DNA of 64,000 nt from positions 1 through 64,000 of the forward strand of contig NZ_JAHXNL010000012.1 of the NCBI RefSeq assembly GCF_023148685.1. The letters run 5' to 3'. How positions within the stretch are numbered: the stretch's first letter is position 1; every line of letters starts with the position of its first letter. Positions 24,841 through 34,141 of the stretch are shown piece by piece. Made by a program: the position numbers and the translations under genes. The notes below the pieces were generated by a model. That model saw nothing but the letters and a program-made list of their open reading frames with translations, was not told where the DNA came from and ran no database searches. Source of the stretch: Georgenia sp. EYE_87 (GTDB taxonomy: Bacteria > Actinomycetota > Actinomycetes > Actinomycetales > Actinomycetaceae).

Positions 24841-25471
24841 CTTGGTTCACATTGAATCCGGGCTCCTCAACCTGCACGGCCCGAACTGACCAGTCTCCGT
24901 CTGCGCGGCCAATAGCGAAGATGAGCAGATTCTCACCGCCCGGTTCCGATTTCGTGACGGATCCATCCTTATCTTTATGGGTCGACTCAGCTTGATTCAC
25001 AAGCGCATCAACCCTGAAGTAGTCGTTTCCTTCGAGTCGATCGAAACCCTGAATCGATTCCAGCTCGACCCCGCCACCTGTCGTGGTACCGCCAAGCCGG
25101 CGCTGTTCAGTAACTTCGTCGATAACGCTCTGGCAGAACACGCACTCGGGCTCCGACATTGCCTTCCACTCGCTCAGATCACCCGTCGCGTACACGTACG
25201 GGTAGAGCTCCAGGAAGTACTGCGCCGCGGCCTCGGCCCCAGCAACGTCGTCGCGCGCCATGGTCTCGGGCGGAACCGGCTTCGGCACCTCCGGCCGTTC
25301 CGACGTGGGCTCGTCGCTCGGCACCGCCGTCGGTGCGCTCGTGACACCGCTGGAAGTGGAGGGCTCCGGCTCCGCACCACCACCGCTGGTGCAGGCGGCC
25401 AAACCTCCCGCCAGCCCGAGCACCGCTCCTAGCACCATCAGCCGTCGATGAAGTTTGTCCCCCTGACGCAT
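24833..25471 (-). CDS. DUF6318-family lipoprotein
   Basis: The 212-residue protein has a signal sequence ending in lipobox LAAC (Cys at about 27), a Ser/Thr/Pro-rich spacer, then the DUF6318 pattern: PEVPKPVPPETMARDD, AAAQYFLELYPYVYATGDL and MSEPECVFCQSVIDEV with a Cys-x-x-Cys pair. It should be anchored outside the membrane; the family's role is unknown. It is the first gene of a two-gene unit with the PKD-like secreted protein. The 3' half (about 24840-25150) is markedly AT-richer than the window average, which may indicate transfer or relaxed constraint. Confidence 0.82.
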   Translation of the reverse strand: MRQGDKLHRRLMVLGAVLGLAGGLAACTSGGGAEPEPSTSSGVTSAPTAVPSDEPTSERPEVPKPVPPETMARDDVAGAEAAAQYFLELYPYVYATGDLSEWKAMSEPECVFCQSVIDEVTEQRRLGGTTTGGGVELESIQGFDRLEGNDYFRVDALVNQAESTHKDKDGSVTKSEPGGENLLIFAIGRADGDWSVRAVQVEEPGFNVNQDA

Positions 25472-25535
25472 GCGCCGACCGTACTGGCGAAGCGTCGGAT
25501 TCGGCCAGACCCGGTCGCCTTCCTGTGGACAGCGT

Positions 25536-25568
25536 GAGGGCCGGTTCCCTCAGGGGGAACCGGCCCTC
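25536..25568 (-). terminator. Terminator downstream of the RNase E/G gene
   Basis: A perfect 14-bp stem (GAGGGCCGGTTCCC and its complement) encloses a 5-nt loop 33 bases after the RNase E/G stop codon and 65 bases before the DUF6318 start. It insulates the two transcription units. Confidence 0.85.
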
Positions 25569-25600
25569 GCGCTGTCAGCGACCTCGCGGTCGCCGGGGCG

Positions 25601-28600
25601 TCACTCGGACTGGCTGCCCGGCTCGATCGTGATGATCTTGGTCTCGCCGGGCGTCACGACACCGCTGGACACCGCACGCCGGCTGCGCCGCGGCCGCCGC
25701 GCGGGTGGTGCGGCGGGCTCGCTCGCCGGGAGCTTCGCAGCCGGCGCGTCCTCGACCGCCGGTCCGTCGGTGAACGCGCCGATGACGCCGCTCACCGCGG
25801 GCCCCGCGGGTGCGGTCACCGTCCTGCGCTGCTCGCCGTCGGTGGTCGCCGGCTGAGCCGCGGGGGCGGGTGCCGTCGTCGGGCTCGTCGCCTTGCGGCG
25901 GCCACGGGAACGACCCGCCTTCGCCGGCTCGGCGACCGGCGCGGCCGAGGTCGAGTCAGCAGCTCCCTGCTCAGCAGCCACCGTCTCGCCGCCCAGCTCC
26001 GCAACCCCCAGCGCGGGTGCCGCCTGCTCGGCCGGGACAGCACCTGAGGTCTCGCTCGTCGTGGCAGGTGCTGGGGCAGCAGCCGCAGACGCAGCCGGCT
26101 CGTCCTTCCCAGCCTCGGGAGCAGCCTTCGCGCCCTCCGGCGCAGCGTGGTGGGCTCCGTCCTTCGAGCCGCCCTCCTCGTGGGCGTGCGCGGCGGCGGC
26201 GGCGATGGTCGCCAGCGTCGCCTTGACCGCCTCGCGGGCGGCGACGGCGGCCGGGTCCTCGGCGGGCGCGGCGACCTCCTCCGGCGCCTCGGTCACCGGG
26301 GTCGGCGCACCCCGACGGCCACGACGGCGCGGTGCACCGTCGTCGGAAGCAGGCGGACGCGACTCGCCCGCGGCGGAGCGCTCGACCGGCTCGTCGTGGA
26401 CGATGAAGCCGCGACCGTTGCAGTGCTCACACGGGGTGGAGAACGCCTCGACGAGGCCCTGGCCCACGCGCTTGCGCGTCATCTGCACCAGGCCGAGCGA
26501 CGTCACCTCGGCCACCTGGTGGCGGGTGCGGTCCCGACCCAGGCACTCGAGCAGGCGCCGCAGCACGAGGTCCCGGTTGGACTCGAGCACCATGTCGATG
26601 AAGTCGATGACGATGATGCCGCCGATGTCGCGCAGCCTCAGCTGGCGGACGATCTCCTCGGCCGCCTCGATGTTGTTGCGGGTGACCGTCTCCTCCAGCG
26701 TGCCGCCGGAGCCCGTGAACTTGCCGGTGTTGACGTCGATGACCGTCATCGCCTCGGTGCGGTCGATGACCAGCGAGCCGCCCGAGGGCAGCCAGACCTT
26801 GCGGTCCATGCCCTTGGCGAGCTGCTCGTCCACCCGGTACTCGGCGAAGACGTCCTTCTCCGAGGTCCAGTGGTGCATGCGGTCCGCGAGGTCCGGGGAG
26901 AGATCCTTCACGTAGTGCGAGATCGTCTGCCAGGCGCCGTCACCCTGGACGACGAGGGACTCGAAGTCCTCGTTGAACACGTCCCGCACGACGCGCACGG
27001 CGAGCTCCGGCTCGCCCTTGAGCAGCACCGGCGCGCTCTTGGCGCTCTTGGCCTTGGCCTCGATGTCGGCCCACTGCTTCGTCAGGCGCTCGACGTCGGC
27101 GCGCAGCTGCTCCTCCGTGGCGCCCTCGGCGGCGGTGCGCACGATGACACCCGCGCCGGCCGGGACGATCTCCTTGAGCAGCTTCTTCAGGCGCGCCCGC
27201 TCGTTGTCGGGCAGCTTGCGGGAGATCCCGGTCATGGCGCCGGAGGGCACCAGCACCAGGTGGCGCCCGGCGAGGGTGATCTGCGACGTCAGCCGCGCCC
27301 CCTTGTGCCCGATCGGGTCCTTCGTGACCTGCACGAGCACGGAGTCCCCGGACTTCAGCGCCTGCTCGATGCGGCGCGGCTGCCCCTCCATCCCGGCGGC
27401 GTCCCAGTTGACCTCGCCTGCGTAGAGCACGGCGTTGCGGCCCTTGCCGAGGTCGACGAACGCGGCCTCCATCGAGGGCAGCACGTTCTGCACGCGTCCG
27501 AGGTAGACGTTGCCCACCATCGAGGTCTGCGTGTGCCGGGCGACGTAGTGCTCGACCAGGATGCCGTCCTCGAGGACGCCGATCTGGTTCAGGCCGTCCT
27601 TCTCCCGCACGATCATCTTGCGGTCGACCGCCTCGCGGCGCGCCAGGAACTCCGCCTCGCTGAGGGTGGGCCGACGACGGCCGGCCTCACGCCCCTCACG
27701 GCGCCGCTGCCGCTTGGCCTCCAGGCGGGTGGAGCCCTTCAGCGCCGTGACCTCGTCGCGCGCGGCGGTGCGGCCCGTGCCCTCGGTCTCGCTCCGCCCG
27801 GAGCGGCGGCGACGGCGACGACGGCGCGAGCCCGACGTGCCCTCCTCGCCCTCGGTCTCGGCCGTCTCGCCGTCCTCGGACCCCTGCTCGGTGTCCTCGG
27901 CGACCTCGCTCTCGGCGTCCTCCTGGTCCTCGGCGGGCTGGTCGCCCTCCGCCTCGTCCTCGCGCTCGTCCCCGTTCTCGGCCTGGCCCCCGCGGTTGCG
28001 GCGGCCTCGGCCGCCCCGGCGACGGCGACGACGCCCACCCGCGGACTCGTCCTCTCCGGAGATCTGCTCGTCGGCGGTCTGGTCCTCGGCGGGCTCGGCC
28101 TCCGCGGCCTGGGCCCCGGCCGCCTCGTCCCGAGAGACCGCGGCGGGCGCCTCGGCGGCCTCCCCCTCCGGACGGGAACCCGGTGCCCCGGTGGGGGCCT
28201 GCGCCCGGCGGCGGCGCGGACGAGCCTTGGTCGGGTCCGGTGCCTGGAAGAGCAGGGCGGCGGCCGGAAGCCTCGGTCCCTCCTCGGGCTCCTGCTCGAC
28301 GGCGGCACCAGGCGTGGCGGCGGTCTCCGCGTCCTCCGGGGCCTCCTCGTCCTCGTCCTCCTCGGCCGCGACGTCAGCGGCTACCTCGGTCGCCCCGGCG
28401 ACGGGGACGACACCGAGCTCGGCGAAGACGTCGAGCTTCTGCTCGGGCGCGCGCGCCGGGGCCGACGCCCGGCGGCTGCGCCGCGCACGGGCCGGCTTGA
28501 CCTCGTCGGTCGGCTGCCCGTCGACGCTGGCGGCCTCACCGGTCGCGGCGTCGGTGGCGGTGTTGCTGGCCGGGTCCTCGCCGGTCGCGGTGCCGGTGGT

Positions 28601-29272
28601 CCCAGCGCCGGTGGTCGCGGCGCCGACCGTGGCGTCGGTGGTGGCCGCACCGGCGGCCGGCTCCACGGCGGCCGTCTCACCGGGCGCGGGTGCCGGGGCG
28701 GCGGCGTCGGCCGTGGCGGTCTCGCCGGTGGCGGCGTCGGTGGCGGCCGCCTCGGCGACCTTCTTCGTGGTGCGCCGGGCGGGCGTCTTGCGCGTGCGCT
28801 TCGGCTTCTCGGCCGCTGCGTCGGCGTCGGGCTGCGCGGCCGTGGCGGTCTCGGCGGCGTCGACGGTCGCGCTGGTGGTTCCGGCGTCGGCCTGGTCCGC
28901 GGTGGGCTCCTGCGTCGTGGTGAGGTCGGGCTGCGCGACATCCTCCGCCGCGGCCGGCTCGGTAGCCTTCTTCGTGGTGCGTCGGGCGGGCGCCTTGCGG
29001 GTGCGCTTCGGCTTCTCGGCGGCGGCCTCGGCGGCCTTCTCGGCGACGGCGGCCGTGGCCTCCGCCTGCTCGGGCGCCGGCGCGCCGGTCGTGGCGTCGG
29101 CCGCGTCACCCGGCACGGCGCCGGGGCCGCTCGTCCCGGGCTGCTGCGCGCCGGTGACGGCCGGCGCGGCGGCCGGGCTCGTCGCCCGGCGGCTGCGGGT
29201 GCGACGCACCGGCGCCGCCTTCGCCTCCGGCTGCTCCGCCGTCGTGCCTTCGTTGTTGTTCTGCTCGTCCAT
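25601..29272 (-). CDS. rne: Ribonuclease E/G
   Basis: This 1223-residue protein is the main endoribonuclease of mRNA decay and rRNA processing. The catalytic core starts near Met553 (MIVREKDGLNQIGVLEDG) with the embedded S1 domain (MVGNVYLGRVQNVLPSMEAA). The DNase I-like active site is seen as VIDVNTGKFTG and IIVIDFIDM, giving the metal-binding Asp residues. The Zn-link CEHC (Cys948, Cys951) follows. About 550 N-terminal residues and 250 C-terminal residues are Ala/Glu/Thr/Pro-rich and disordered, with two copies of a KPKRTRK-PARRTTKK module; actinobacterial RNase E places its scaffold on both sides like this. It is a single-gene unit with a strong terminator. Confidence 0.95.
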   Translation of the reverse strand: MDEQNNNEGTTAEQPEAKAAPVRRTRSRRATSPAAAPAVTGAQQPGTSGPGAVPGDAADATTGAPAPEQAEATAAVAEKAAEAAAEKPKRTRKAPARRTTKKATEPAAAEDVAQPDLTTTQEPTADQADAGTTSATVDAAETATAAQPDADAAAEKPKRTRKTPARRTTKKVAEAAATDAATGETATADAAAPAPAPGETAAVEPAAGAATTDATVGAATTGAGTTGTATGEDPASNTATDAATGEAASVDGQPTDEVKPARARRSRRASAPARAPEQKLDVFAELGVVPVAGATEVAADVAAEEDEDEEAPEDAETAATPGAAVEQEPEEGPRLPAAALLFQAPDPTKARPRRRRAQAPTGAPGSRPEGEAAEAPAAVSRDEAAGAQAAEAEPAEDQTADEQISGEDESAGGRRRRRRGGRGRRNRGGQAENGDEREDEAEGDQPAEDQEDAESEVAEDTEQGSEDGETAETEGEEGTSGSRRRRRRRRSGRSETEGTGRTAARDEVTALKGSTRLEAKRQRRREGREAGRRRPTLSEAEFLARREAVDRKMIVREKDGLNQIGVLEDGILVEHYVARHTQTSMVGNVYLGRVQNVLPSMEAAFVDLGKGRNAVLYAGEVNWDAAGMEGQPRRIEQALKSGDSVLVQVTKDPIGHKGARLTSQITLAGRHLVLVPSGAMTGISRKLPDNERARLKKLLKEIVPAGAGVIVRTAAEGATEEQLRADVERLTKQWADIEAKAKSAKSAPVLLKGEPELAVRVVRDVFNEDFESLVVQGDGAWQTISHYVKDLSPDLADRMHHWTSEKDVFAEYRVDEQLAKGMDRKVWLPSGGSLVIDRTEAMTVIDVNTGKFTGSGGTLEETVTRNNIEAAEEIVRQLRLRDIGGIIVIDFIDMVLESNRDLVLRRLLECLGRDRTRHQVAEVTSLGLVQMTRKRVGQGLVEAFSTPCEHCNGRGFIVHDEPVERSAAGESRPPASDDGAPRRRGRRGAPTPVTEAPEEVAAPAEDPAAVAAREAVKATLATIAAAAAHAHEEGGSKDGAHHAAPEGAKAAPEAGKDEPAASAAAAPAPATTSETSGAVPAEQAAPALGVAELGGETVAAEQGAADSTSAAPVAEPAKAGRSRGRRKATSPTTAPAPAAQPATTDGEQRRTVTAPAGPAVSGVIGAFTDGPAVEDAPAAKLPASEPAAPPARRPRRSRRAVSSGVVTPGETKIITIEPGSQSE

Positions 29273-29622
29273 GGGGTATGCCCCTCAACCCCGGTCGCCG
29301 TCCACACCCGCCGGCGCCCGTGGGCGGTTCGTCGTCCTCAGCGGCGCCGAGCACGGAAGTCCTGTGGTTACGACCGGGTGCGAGCACCCGAACGCCGGCG
29401 AACGGGCGGCCTTGCCGGCCACCATCTCGGTGGCTCGGTACGACCTCGGCTCTCCGTCCCCTGCTGCAGCGCACTCGCCCGGATGGCGAAGCGGCGCGAG
29501 GTGGACGGCACCGAAGCGGTCACGTCGTCGTCGGACCGGAGGACGGGGTGTGGAACTGCCCTCCAGCCAGGACCAAGTATCGCACAGCGGCCCTTCCCTC
29601 ACGCTCCGACCCGCCGCGGATC
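29273..29622. other. Divergent intergenic region between rne and cydA, distal part
   Basis: No gene is supported here. It should contain the rne promoter and 5' leader on the minus strand. The only promoter-like element I see is GATACT (29576-29581, minus strand) without a convincing -35, so the rne start site is not defined. The elements next to cydA are listed separately. Confidence 0.5.
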
Positions 29623-29656
29623 GTGACGAACCGTCACCTCCCGGGACCAACGTCCC
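29623..29656 (+). promoter_or_regulatory. Two palindromes upstream of cydA, one resembling a DevR/DosR box
   Basis: GTGACG-AAC-CGTCAC (29623-29637) is followed by GGGAC-CAAC-GTCCC (29643-29656). The second has the same arms and 4-bp centre as the core of the mycobacterial DosR box (GGGAC, TWWA, GTCCC). It is centred about 97 bp before the cydA start. A DevR-type regulator gene lies at the other end of this cluster, so it is a reasonable operator candidate. No clear -35 element is visible downstream, as expected for an activated promoter. Confidence 0.4.
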
Positions 29657-29745
29657 GCCGCCCTGACGGCGCCCGCTCCTAGGTTGGACGCGATATCTCG
29701 GCCGGAACGGGCCGGTCCGACCTCTTTCCCGAAGGGGCACTTCAG

Positions 29746-31257
29746 GTGGAAGCACTCGACCTGGCACGGTGGCAGTTCGGCGTCACCACCGTCTACCACT
29801 TCATCCTCGTCCCGCTCACGATCGGGCTCTCGCCCCTCGTCGCGATCATGCACACCGCCTGGGTGCGCACCGGCAACGAGAAGTGGCACCGGCTGACCAA
29901 GTTCTTCGGCAAGGTCCTGCTGATCAACTTCGCGCTCGGCGTCGCCACCGGCATCGTCCAGGAGTTCCAGTTCGGCATGAACTGGTCGGAGTACTCCCGC
30001 TTCGTCGGCGACATCTTCGGCGCCCCGCTCGCGATCGAGGCCCTGGCGGCGTTCTTCCTCGAGTCCACCTTCCTCGGCCTGTGGATCTTCGGCGAGGGCA
30101 AGCTGCCCAAGTGGCTCCACTCGGCCTGCATCTGGGCGGTCGCGGTGGGCACCAACCTCTCCGCGTACTGGATCCTCGCGGCCAACTCCTGGATGCAGCA
30201 CCCGGTGGGGGCCGTCTACAACCCGGAGACCGGCCGCGCGGAGCTCGACGGCGTCTCGGGCTTCTTCGAGGTGATGACGAACAACACCCTCGTCGCCGCC
30301 TTCTCGCACACGGTCACCTCCGCCTTCCTGGTCGGCGGCACCTTCGTGGCCGGCGTCTGCGGCTGGTGGATCGTCCGCTCGGCGCGGGCCGGCCGCCAGC
30401 ACGAGGCGCGGCAGGTGTGGCGCACCGGCGCCTACGTCGGCCTGATCACCATGGTGATCGCGGGCGCCGGCGTCGCCGTCACCGGCGACTTCCAGGGCAA
30501 GCTCATGTACGAGCAGCAGCCCGCCAAGATGTCCGCCGCCGAGGCGCTGTGCGACGGCGAGGAGGCCGCCGCGTTCTCGCTGCTGACCATCGGGGACCTC
30601 TCTGGCGACTGCGAGAGCGTCCGCCACCTCATCCAGATCCCGGGGGTGACCTCCTTCCTCGGCACCGGCTCCTTCTCCGGCGAGGACTCCTACCTGCCCG
30701 GCGTCAACGACGTCCAGGAGGAGTACACCGAGCGCTACGCCGACCAGTTCGGCACCGACGTCGACTACGTGCCCAACCTGGCCGTCACCTACTGGTCCTT
30801 CCGGCTCATGATCGGCCTCGGCATGGCCTCGCTGGCCCTCGCCGCGGCCGGGCTGTGGGTGCTGCGCAAGGGACGCGTCAACGACGCCACGTGGTTCTCC
30901 CGCCTGTCCCTGGCCGTCCTGCCGCTGCCCTTCCTCGGCGCCTCCTTCGGCTGGATCTTCACCGAGATGGGCCGCCAGCCCTGGGTGGTCCACCCCAACC
31001 CCGCCAACCCGGTCGACCAGGTCTACCTCCTCACCCAGGACGGCGTCTCCACCGTCGTCTCCGCCGGAACGGTCCTGACCTCCCTGGTCGTCTTCACCCT
31101 GCTCTACGCCGCTCTCGGCGTGGTGTGGTTCCGGCTGATCCGGCGGTACGTCCGCGAGGGCGTCGAGCCGCTGGCCGCCGACCTGCCCGACGGCGCCCCC
31201 GAGCAGGACCGTGGCCGCGCGGAGGAGCTCGAGCCGACCCTGTCCTTCTCGTACTGA
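29746..31257 (+). CDS. cydA: Cytochrome bd oxidase subunit I
   Basis: CydA carries all three hemes of the quinol oxidase that reduces oxygen with high affinity. The 503-residue protein starts at GTG with a GAAGGGG ribosome site. Expected ligands are visible: His18 in TVYHF, His188 in FSHTVTSAF and Met355 in RLMIGLG. The GRQPW motif lies at about 410. The Q-loop between helices 6 and 7 is of the short type. It leads the cydABDC unit, and a possible DevR box lies upstream, which suggests induction at low oxygen. Confidence 0.97.
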   Translation: MEALDLARWQFGVTTVYHFILVPLTIGLSPLVAIMHTAWVRTGNEKWHRLTKFFGKVLLINFALGVATGIVQEFQFGMNWSEYSRFVGDIFGAPLAIEALAAFFLESTFLGLWIFGEGKLPKWLHSACIWAVAVGTNLSAYWILAANSWMQHPVGAVYNPETGRAELDGVSGFFEVMTNNTLVAAFSHTVTSAFLVGGTFVAGVCGWWIVRSARAGRQHEARQVWRTGAYVGLITMVIAGAGVAVTGDFQGKLMYEQQPAKMSAAEALCDGEEAAAFSLLTIGDLSGDCESVRHLIQIPGVTSFLGTGSFSGEDSYLPGVNDVQEEYTERYADQFGTDVDYVPNLAVTYWSFRLMIGLGMASLALAAAGLWVLRKGRVNDATWFSRLSLAVLPLPFLGASFGWIFTEMGRQPWVVHPNPANPVDQVYLLTQDGVSTVVSAGTVLTSLVVFTLLYAALGVVWFRLIRRYVREGVEPLAADLPDGAPEQDRGRAEELEPTLSFSY

Positions 31258-31323
31258 CCCGCCGCCCGGCACCGACCGTCGCCGTCCCGCCGCGCCTGAC
31301 CGCACCTCCCGACTGGAGAAGTC

Positions 31324-32388
31324 ATGGATCTCCCCCTCCTGTGGTTCCTGCTCATCGCCGTCCTGTGGACGGGCTACCTCGTGCTCGAGGGCTTCGACTT
31401 CGGCGTCGGCATGCTGCTCAAGCCCTTCGCGCGCGACGAGCGGGAGCGCCGGGTGCTGCTGCGCAGCATCGGCCCGGTCTGGGACGGCAACGAGGTGTGG
31501 CTGCTCACCGCCGGCGGCGCGACCTTCGCAGCGTTCCCGGAGTGGTACGCGACGATGTTCTCCGGCATGTACCTGCCCCTGCTGATCATCCTGCTCGCCC
31601 TGATCGTGCGGATCTGCGCGATCGAGTGGCGGGCCAAGATCGACGACCCGGTCTGGCGGAACCGGTGGGACTGGGCGCACACCGTGGGCGCCTGGGTCCC
31701 CGCGGTGCTGTGGGGTGTCGCCTTCGCCAACCTGGTGCAGGGCATGGAGATCGAGGTGGTCGACGGCAACCACCAGCTGACCGGCGGGTTCTTCTCCCTC
31801 CTCACCCCCTTCACCGTGCTCGGCGGCGTCATGACCGCCGTCGTCTTCCTCACCCACGGCGCCGTCTTCCTGGCGCTGAAGACGGACGGCGAGGTCCGCG
31901 AGCGCGCGGGCGTCCTCGCGCAGCGCCTGTCGGTGGTCTCCCTCGCCGTCGCCGGCGTCTGGGCGGTCCTGGCGCAGACGCTGTACTCGGCGCACACCCT
32001 CACCTGGGTGCCGCTCGTGGTGGCCGCCGCGGCCCTGGTCGGGGTGGTCGTGGCCACGCGTGCGCGCCGCGAGGGGTGGGCGTTCGTCCTCAACGCCGTG
32101 GCGATCGTCGCCGCCGTGGTGCTGATCTTCGGCGTCATGTACCCCAACGTCATGCCGTCCTCGATCGACCCCGCGTTCTCGCTCTCCATCCAGGAGGCGG
32201 CCTCCACCCAGGCCACGCTGACCGTCATGAGCGTGGTGGCGCTCCTCCTGGTGCCGGTGGTGCTGGCCTACCAGGGGTGGACGTACTGGGTCTTCCGCAA
32301 GCGCATCAGCACGGACGAGATCCACGGTCACGAGGGTCTGCCCCCGGCCGAGGCGCGCGACGCCGGCCAGACCACCGGGGCACACTGA
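31324..32388 (+). CDS. cydB: Cytochrome bd oxidase subunit II
   Basis: The 354-residue integral membrane protein begins MDLPLLWFLLIAVLWTGYLV and EGFDFGVGMLL, the conserved first helix of CydB; GPVWDGNEVWLLTAGGATFAAFP is also characteristic (key residues WDGNEVWL). It has eight to nine helices and stabilises the oxidase dimer with CydA. GGAGAAG precedes the ATG by five bases. It follows cydA after 66 bp and precedes cydD by 4 bp. Confidence 0.97.
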   Translation: MDLPLLWFLLIAVLWTGYLVLEGFDFGVGMLLKPFARDERERRVLLRSIGPVWDGNEVWLLTAGGATFAAFPEWYATMFSGMYLPLLIILLALIVRICAIEWRAKIDDPVWRNRWDWAHTVGAWVPAVLWGVAFANLVQGMEIEVVDGNHQLTGGFFSLLTPFTVLGGVMTAVVFLTHGAVFLALKTDGEVRERAGVLAQRLSVVSLAVAGVWAVLAQTLYSAHTLTWVPLVVAAAALVGVVVATRARREGWAFVLNAVAIVAAVVLIFGVMYPNVMPSSIDPAFSLSIQEAASTQATLTVMSVVALLLVPVVLAYQGWTYWVFRKRISTDEIHGHEGLPPAEARDAGQTTGAH

Positions 32389-32392
32389 CCCG

Positions 32393-34141
32393 GTGAGGCC
32401 TCTCGACCCGCGGCTCCTGAAGCACGCCGGTGCCGCGCGCCGCTACATCGCGGTCACCGCCGTCACCGGGTTCGCCACCGCGGCGCTGGTGATCGCCCAG
32501 GCGCTCCTAATCTCCCGGGCCGCCGCGCCGGTCGTCGAGGGAACCGCCGGGTGGGACGACGCCGCTCCCCTGGTGGCCGTCCTCGCGGGCGTGCTCGCAG
32601 CACGGTTCGTGGTGCTGGTCGTCCAGGAGTCCCTGGCGCACCGTGCCGCCCGGGACGTCGTCGCGGACCTGCGCGAGCAGGTCCTCACCCGCGCGGTCGC
32701 GCTGGGGCCGCGCTGGCTGGGCGGCCACGGCGCGCAGGTCACCACGCTGGCCACCCGCGGCCTGGACGACCTCGAGCCCTACTTCGTGCGCTACCTGCCG
32801 CAGCTGCTCCTCGCCGCCACGGTCACCCCGGCCACGCTCGCCGTCGTCCTCGGGCTCGACCTCTCCTCCGCGCTCATCATCGCCGTGACGATCCCCCTCA
32901 TCCCGGTGTTCATGTGGCTGATCGGCGTCCTGACCCAGCGCTTCGCGGCGGAGAAGCTCGTGGCCATGGAGCGCCTGGGCGGGCAGCTCCTCGACCTCCT
33001 CGCCGGGCTGTCCACGCTCAAGGCGCTCGGGCGCGAGCACGGCCCGGGCCGGCGGGTGGGCGAGCTGGGCCGGGCGTACACGCGCACCACCATGGCGACC
33101 CTGAAGGTCGCGTTCCTCTCCGGCGCCGTGCTCGAGTTCCTCGCCTCGATCTCCGTGGCGCTGGTCGCGGTGACCATCGGCATGCGCCTCGTGTACGGCA
33201 ACGTCGACCTCACCACCGCACTCGCCGTGCTCATGCTCGCCCCGGAGGTGTACAAGCCGCTGCGGGAGGTCGGCGCGCAGTTCCACGCGGCCGCCGACGG
33301 CGTCGCCGCCGCCGAGGAGACGTTCGCGATCCTCGACCAGCACCCGCCCGCACCGGGCACGGTGCCCGCCCCCGACCTGCGCCGCTCCGACGTCGTCCTC
33401 GACGACGTCAGCGTCCTCGCCCCCGGCCGTGGCCAGTTCGCGCCGTGGCGGCTCGGCGCCCGCCTGCGGCCGGGCCGCGTGGTCGCCCTGGTCGGGCCCT
33501 CGGGGGCCGGCAAGACCACCGCGGCCGCGGTGGTGCTCGGGCTGCTCCGCCCCGACGACGGCGCCGTCCGCCTCGTCCCCTCGGGGGACGACGGCGCGGC
33601 GGGCCTCCCGCTGGCCGACGTCGACCCCGCGTCCTGGCACCGCCAGGTCGCCTGGGTGCCGCAGCGCCCCGTCATCGTGCCGGGCACCGTCCGGGCCAAC
33701 GTGCTCGGCTCGGACTCCGCCGTCGTCGACGGCCGGGTCGCGGCGGCCGCCGCCGCGACCGGGCTCGACGCCGTCCTCGCCGACCTGCCCGCCGGCTGGG
33801 ACACCCGGCTCGGCCACGGCGGAGCGGGCCTTTCTGTCGGGCAGCGGCAGCGCCTCGCGCTGACCGGGGCGCTCCTCGGCGACCAGCCGCTCGTCGTCCT
33901 CGACGAGCCCACCGCCCACCTCGACGCTGCGTCGGAGCAGCACGTGCTCGACACCGTCGGCGCGCTCCGCGAGGCGGGGCGCACGGTGCTGGTCATCGCC
34001 CACCGGTCGGCGCTCGTGGCGCTGGCGGACGACGTCGTCACCGTCGCCGCGCGGCCCGCTCCGCAGGGGGCCGCCGGTCAGGGGGGCGCCGGTCCCGAGG
34101 ACGCGCCGCAACCGGACGCCCGCTCCGGAGCGGCCCGATGA
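32393..34141 (+). CDS. cydD: Glutathione/cysteine ABC exporter subunit CydD
   Basis: CydD with CydC forms a heterodimeric exporter of thiols needed for assembly of cytochrome bd. The 582-residue protein has an N-terminal transmembrane domain with about six helices (residues 15-300), then an ATPase domain with Walker A GPSGAGKTT, signature LSVGQRQRLAL and Walker B LVVLDEPTAHLD. The signature has Val for the usual Gly. The GTG start follows cydB by 4 bp and the stop overlaps cydC by ATGA. Confidence 0.93.
   Translation: MRPLDPRLLKHAGAARRYIAVTAVTGFATAALVIAQALLISRAAAPVVEGTAGWDDAAPLVAVLAGVLAARFVVLVVQESLAHRAARDVVADLREQVLTRAVALGPRWLGGHGAQVTTLATRGLDDLEPYFVRYLPQLLLAATVTPATLAVVLGLDLSSALIIAVTIPLIPVFMWLIGVLTQRFAAEKLVAMERLGGQLLDLLAGLSTLKALGREHGPGRRVGELGRAYTRTTMATLKVAFLSGAVLEFLASISVALVAVTIGMRLVYGNVDLTTALAVLMLAPEVYKPLREVGAQFHAAADGVAAAEETFAILDQHPPAPGTVPAPDLRRSDVVLDDVSVLAPGRGQFAPWRLGARLRPGRVVALVGPSGAGKTTAAAVVLGLLRPDDGAVRLVPSGDDGAAGLPLADVDPASWHRQVAWVPQRPVIVPGTVRANVLGSDSAVVDGRVAAAAAATGLDAVLADLPAGWDTRLGHGGAGLSVGQRQRLALTGALLGDQPLVVLDEPTAHLDAASEQHVLDTVGALREAGRTVLVIAHRSALVALADDVVTVAARPAPQGAAGQGGAGPEDAPQPDARSGAAR

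Noticed and set aside
26147-29626. 1159-codon open frame on the plus strand opposite rne
   Set aside because: Shadow frame. The minus strand has unmistakable RNase E/G motifs.
29623-29745. Standard sigma-A promoter for cydA
   Set aside because: A GATATC element is visible near 29692, but there is no acceptable -35 at 16-18 bp, so no promoter is called.
29599-32385. 928-codon open frame on the minus strand opposite cydAB
   Set aside because: Shadow frame of Gly/Asp/Val/His low complexity. CydA and CydB motifs on the plus strand are decisive.
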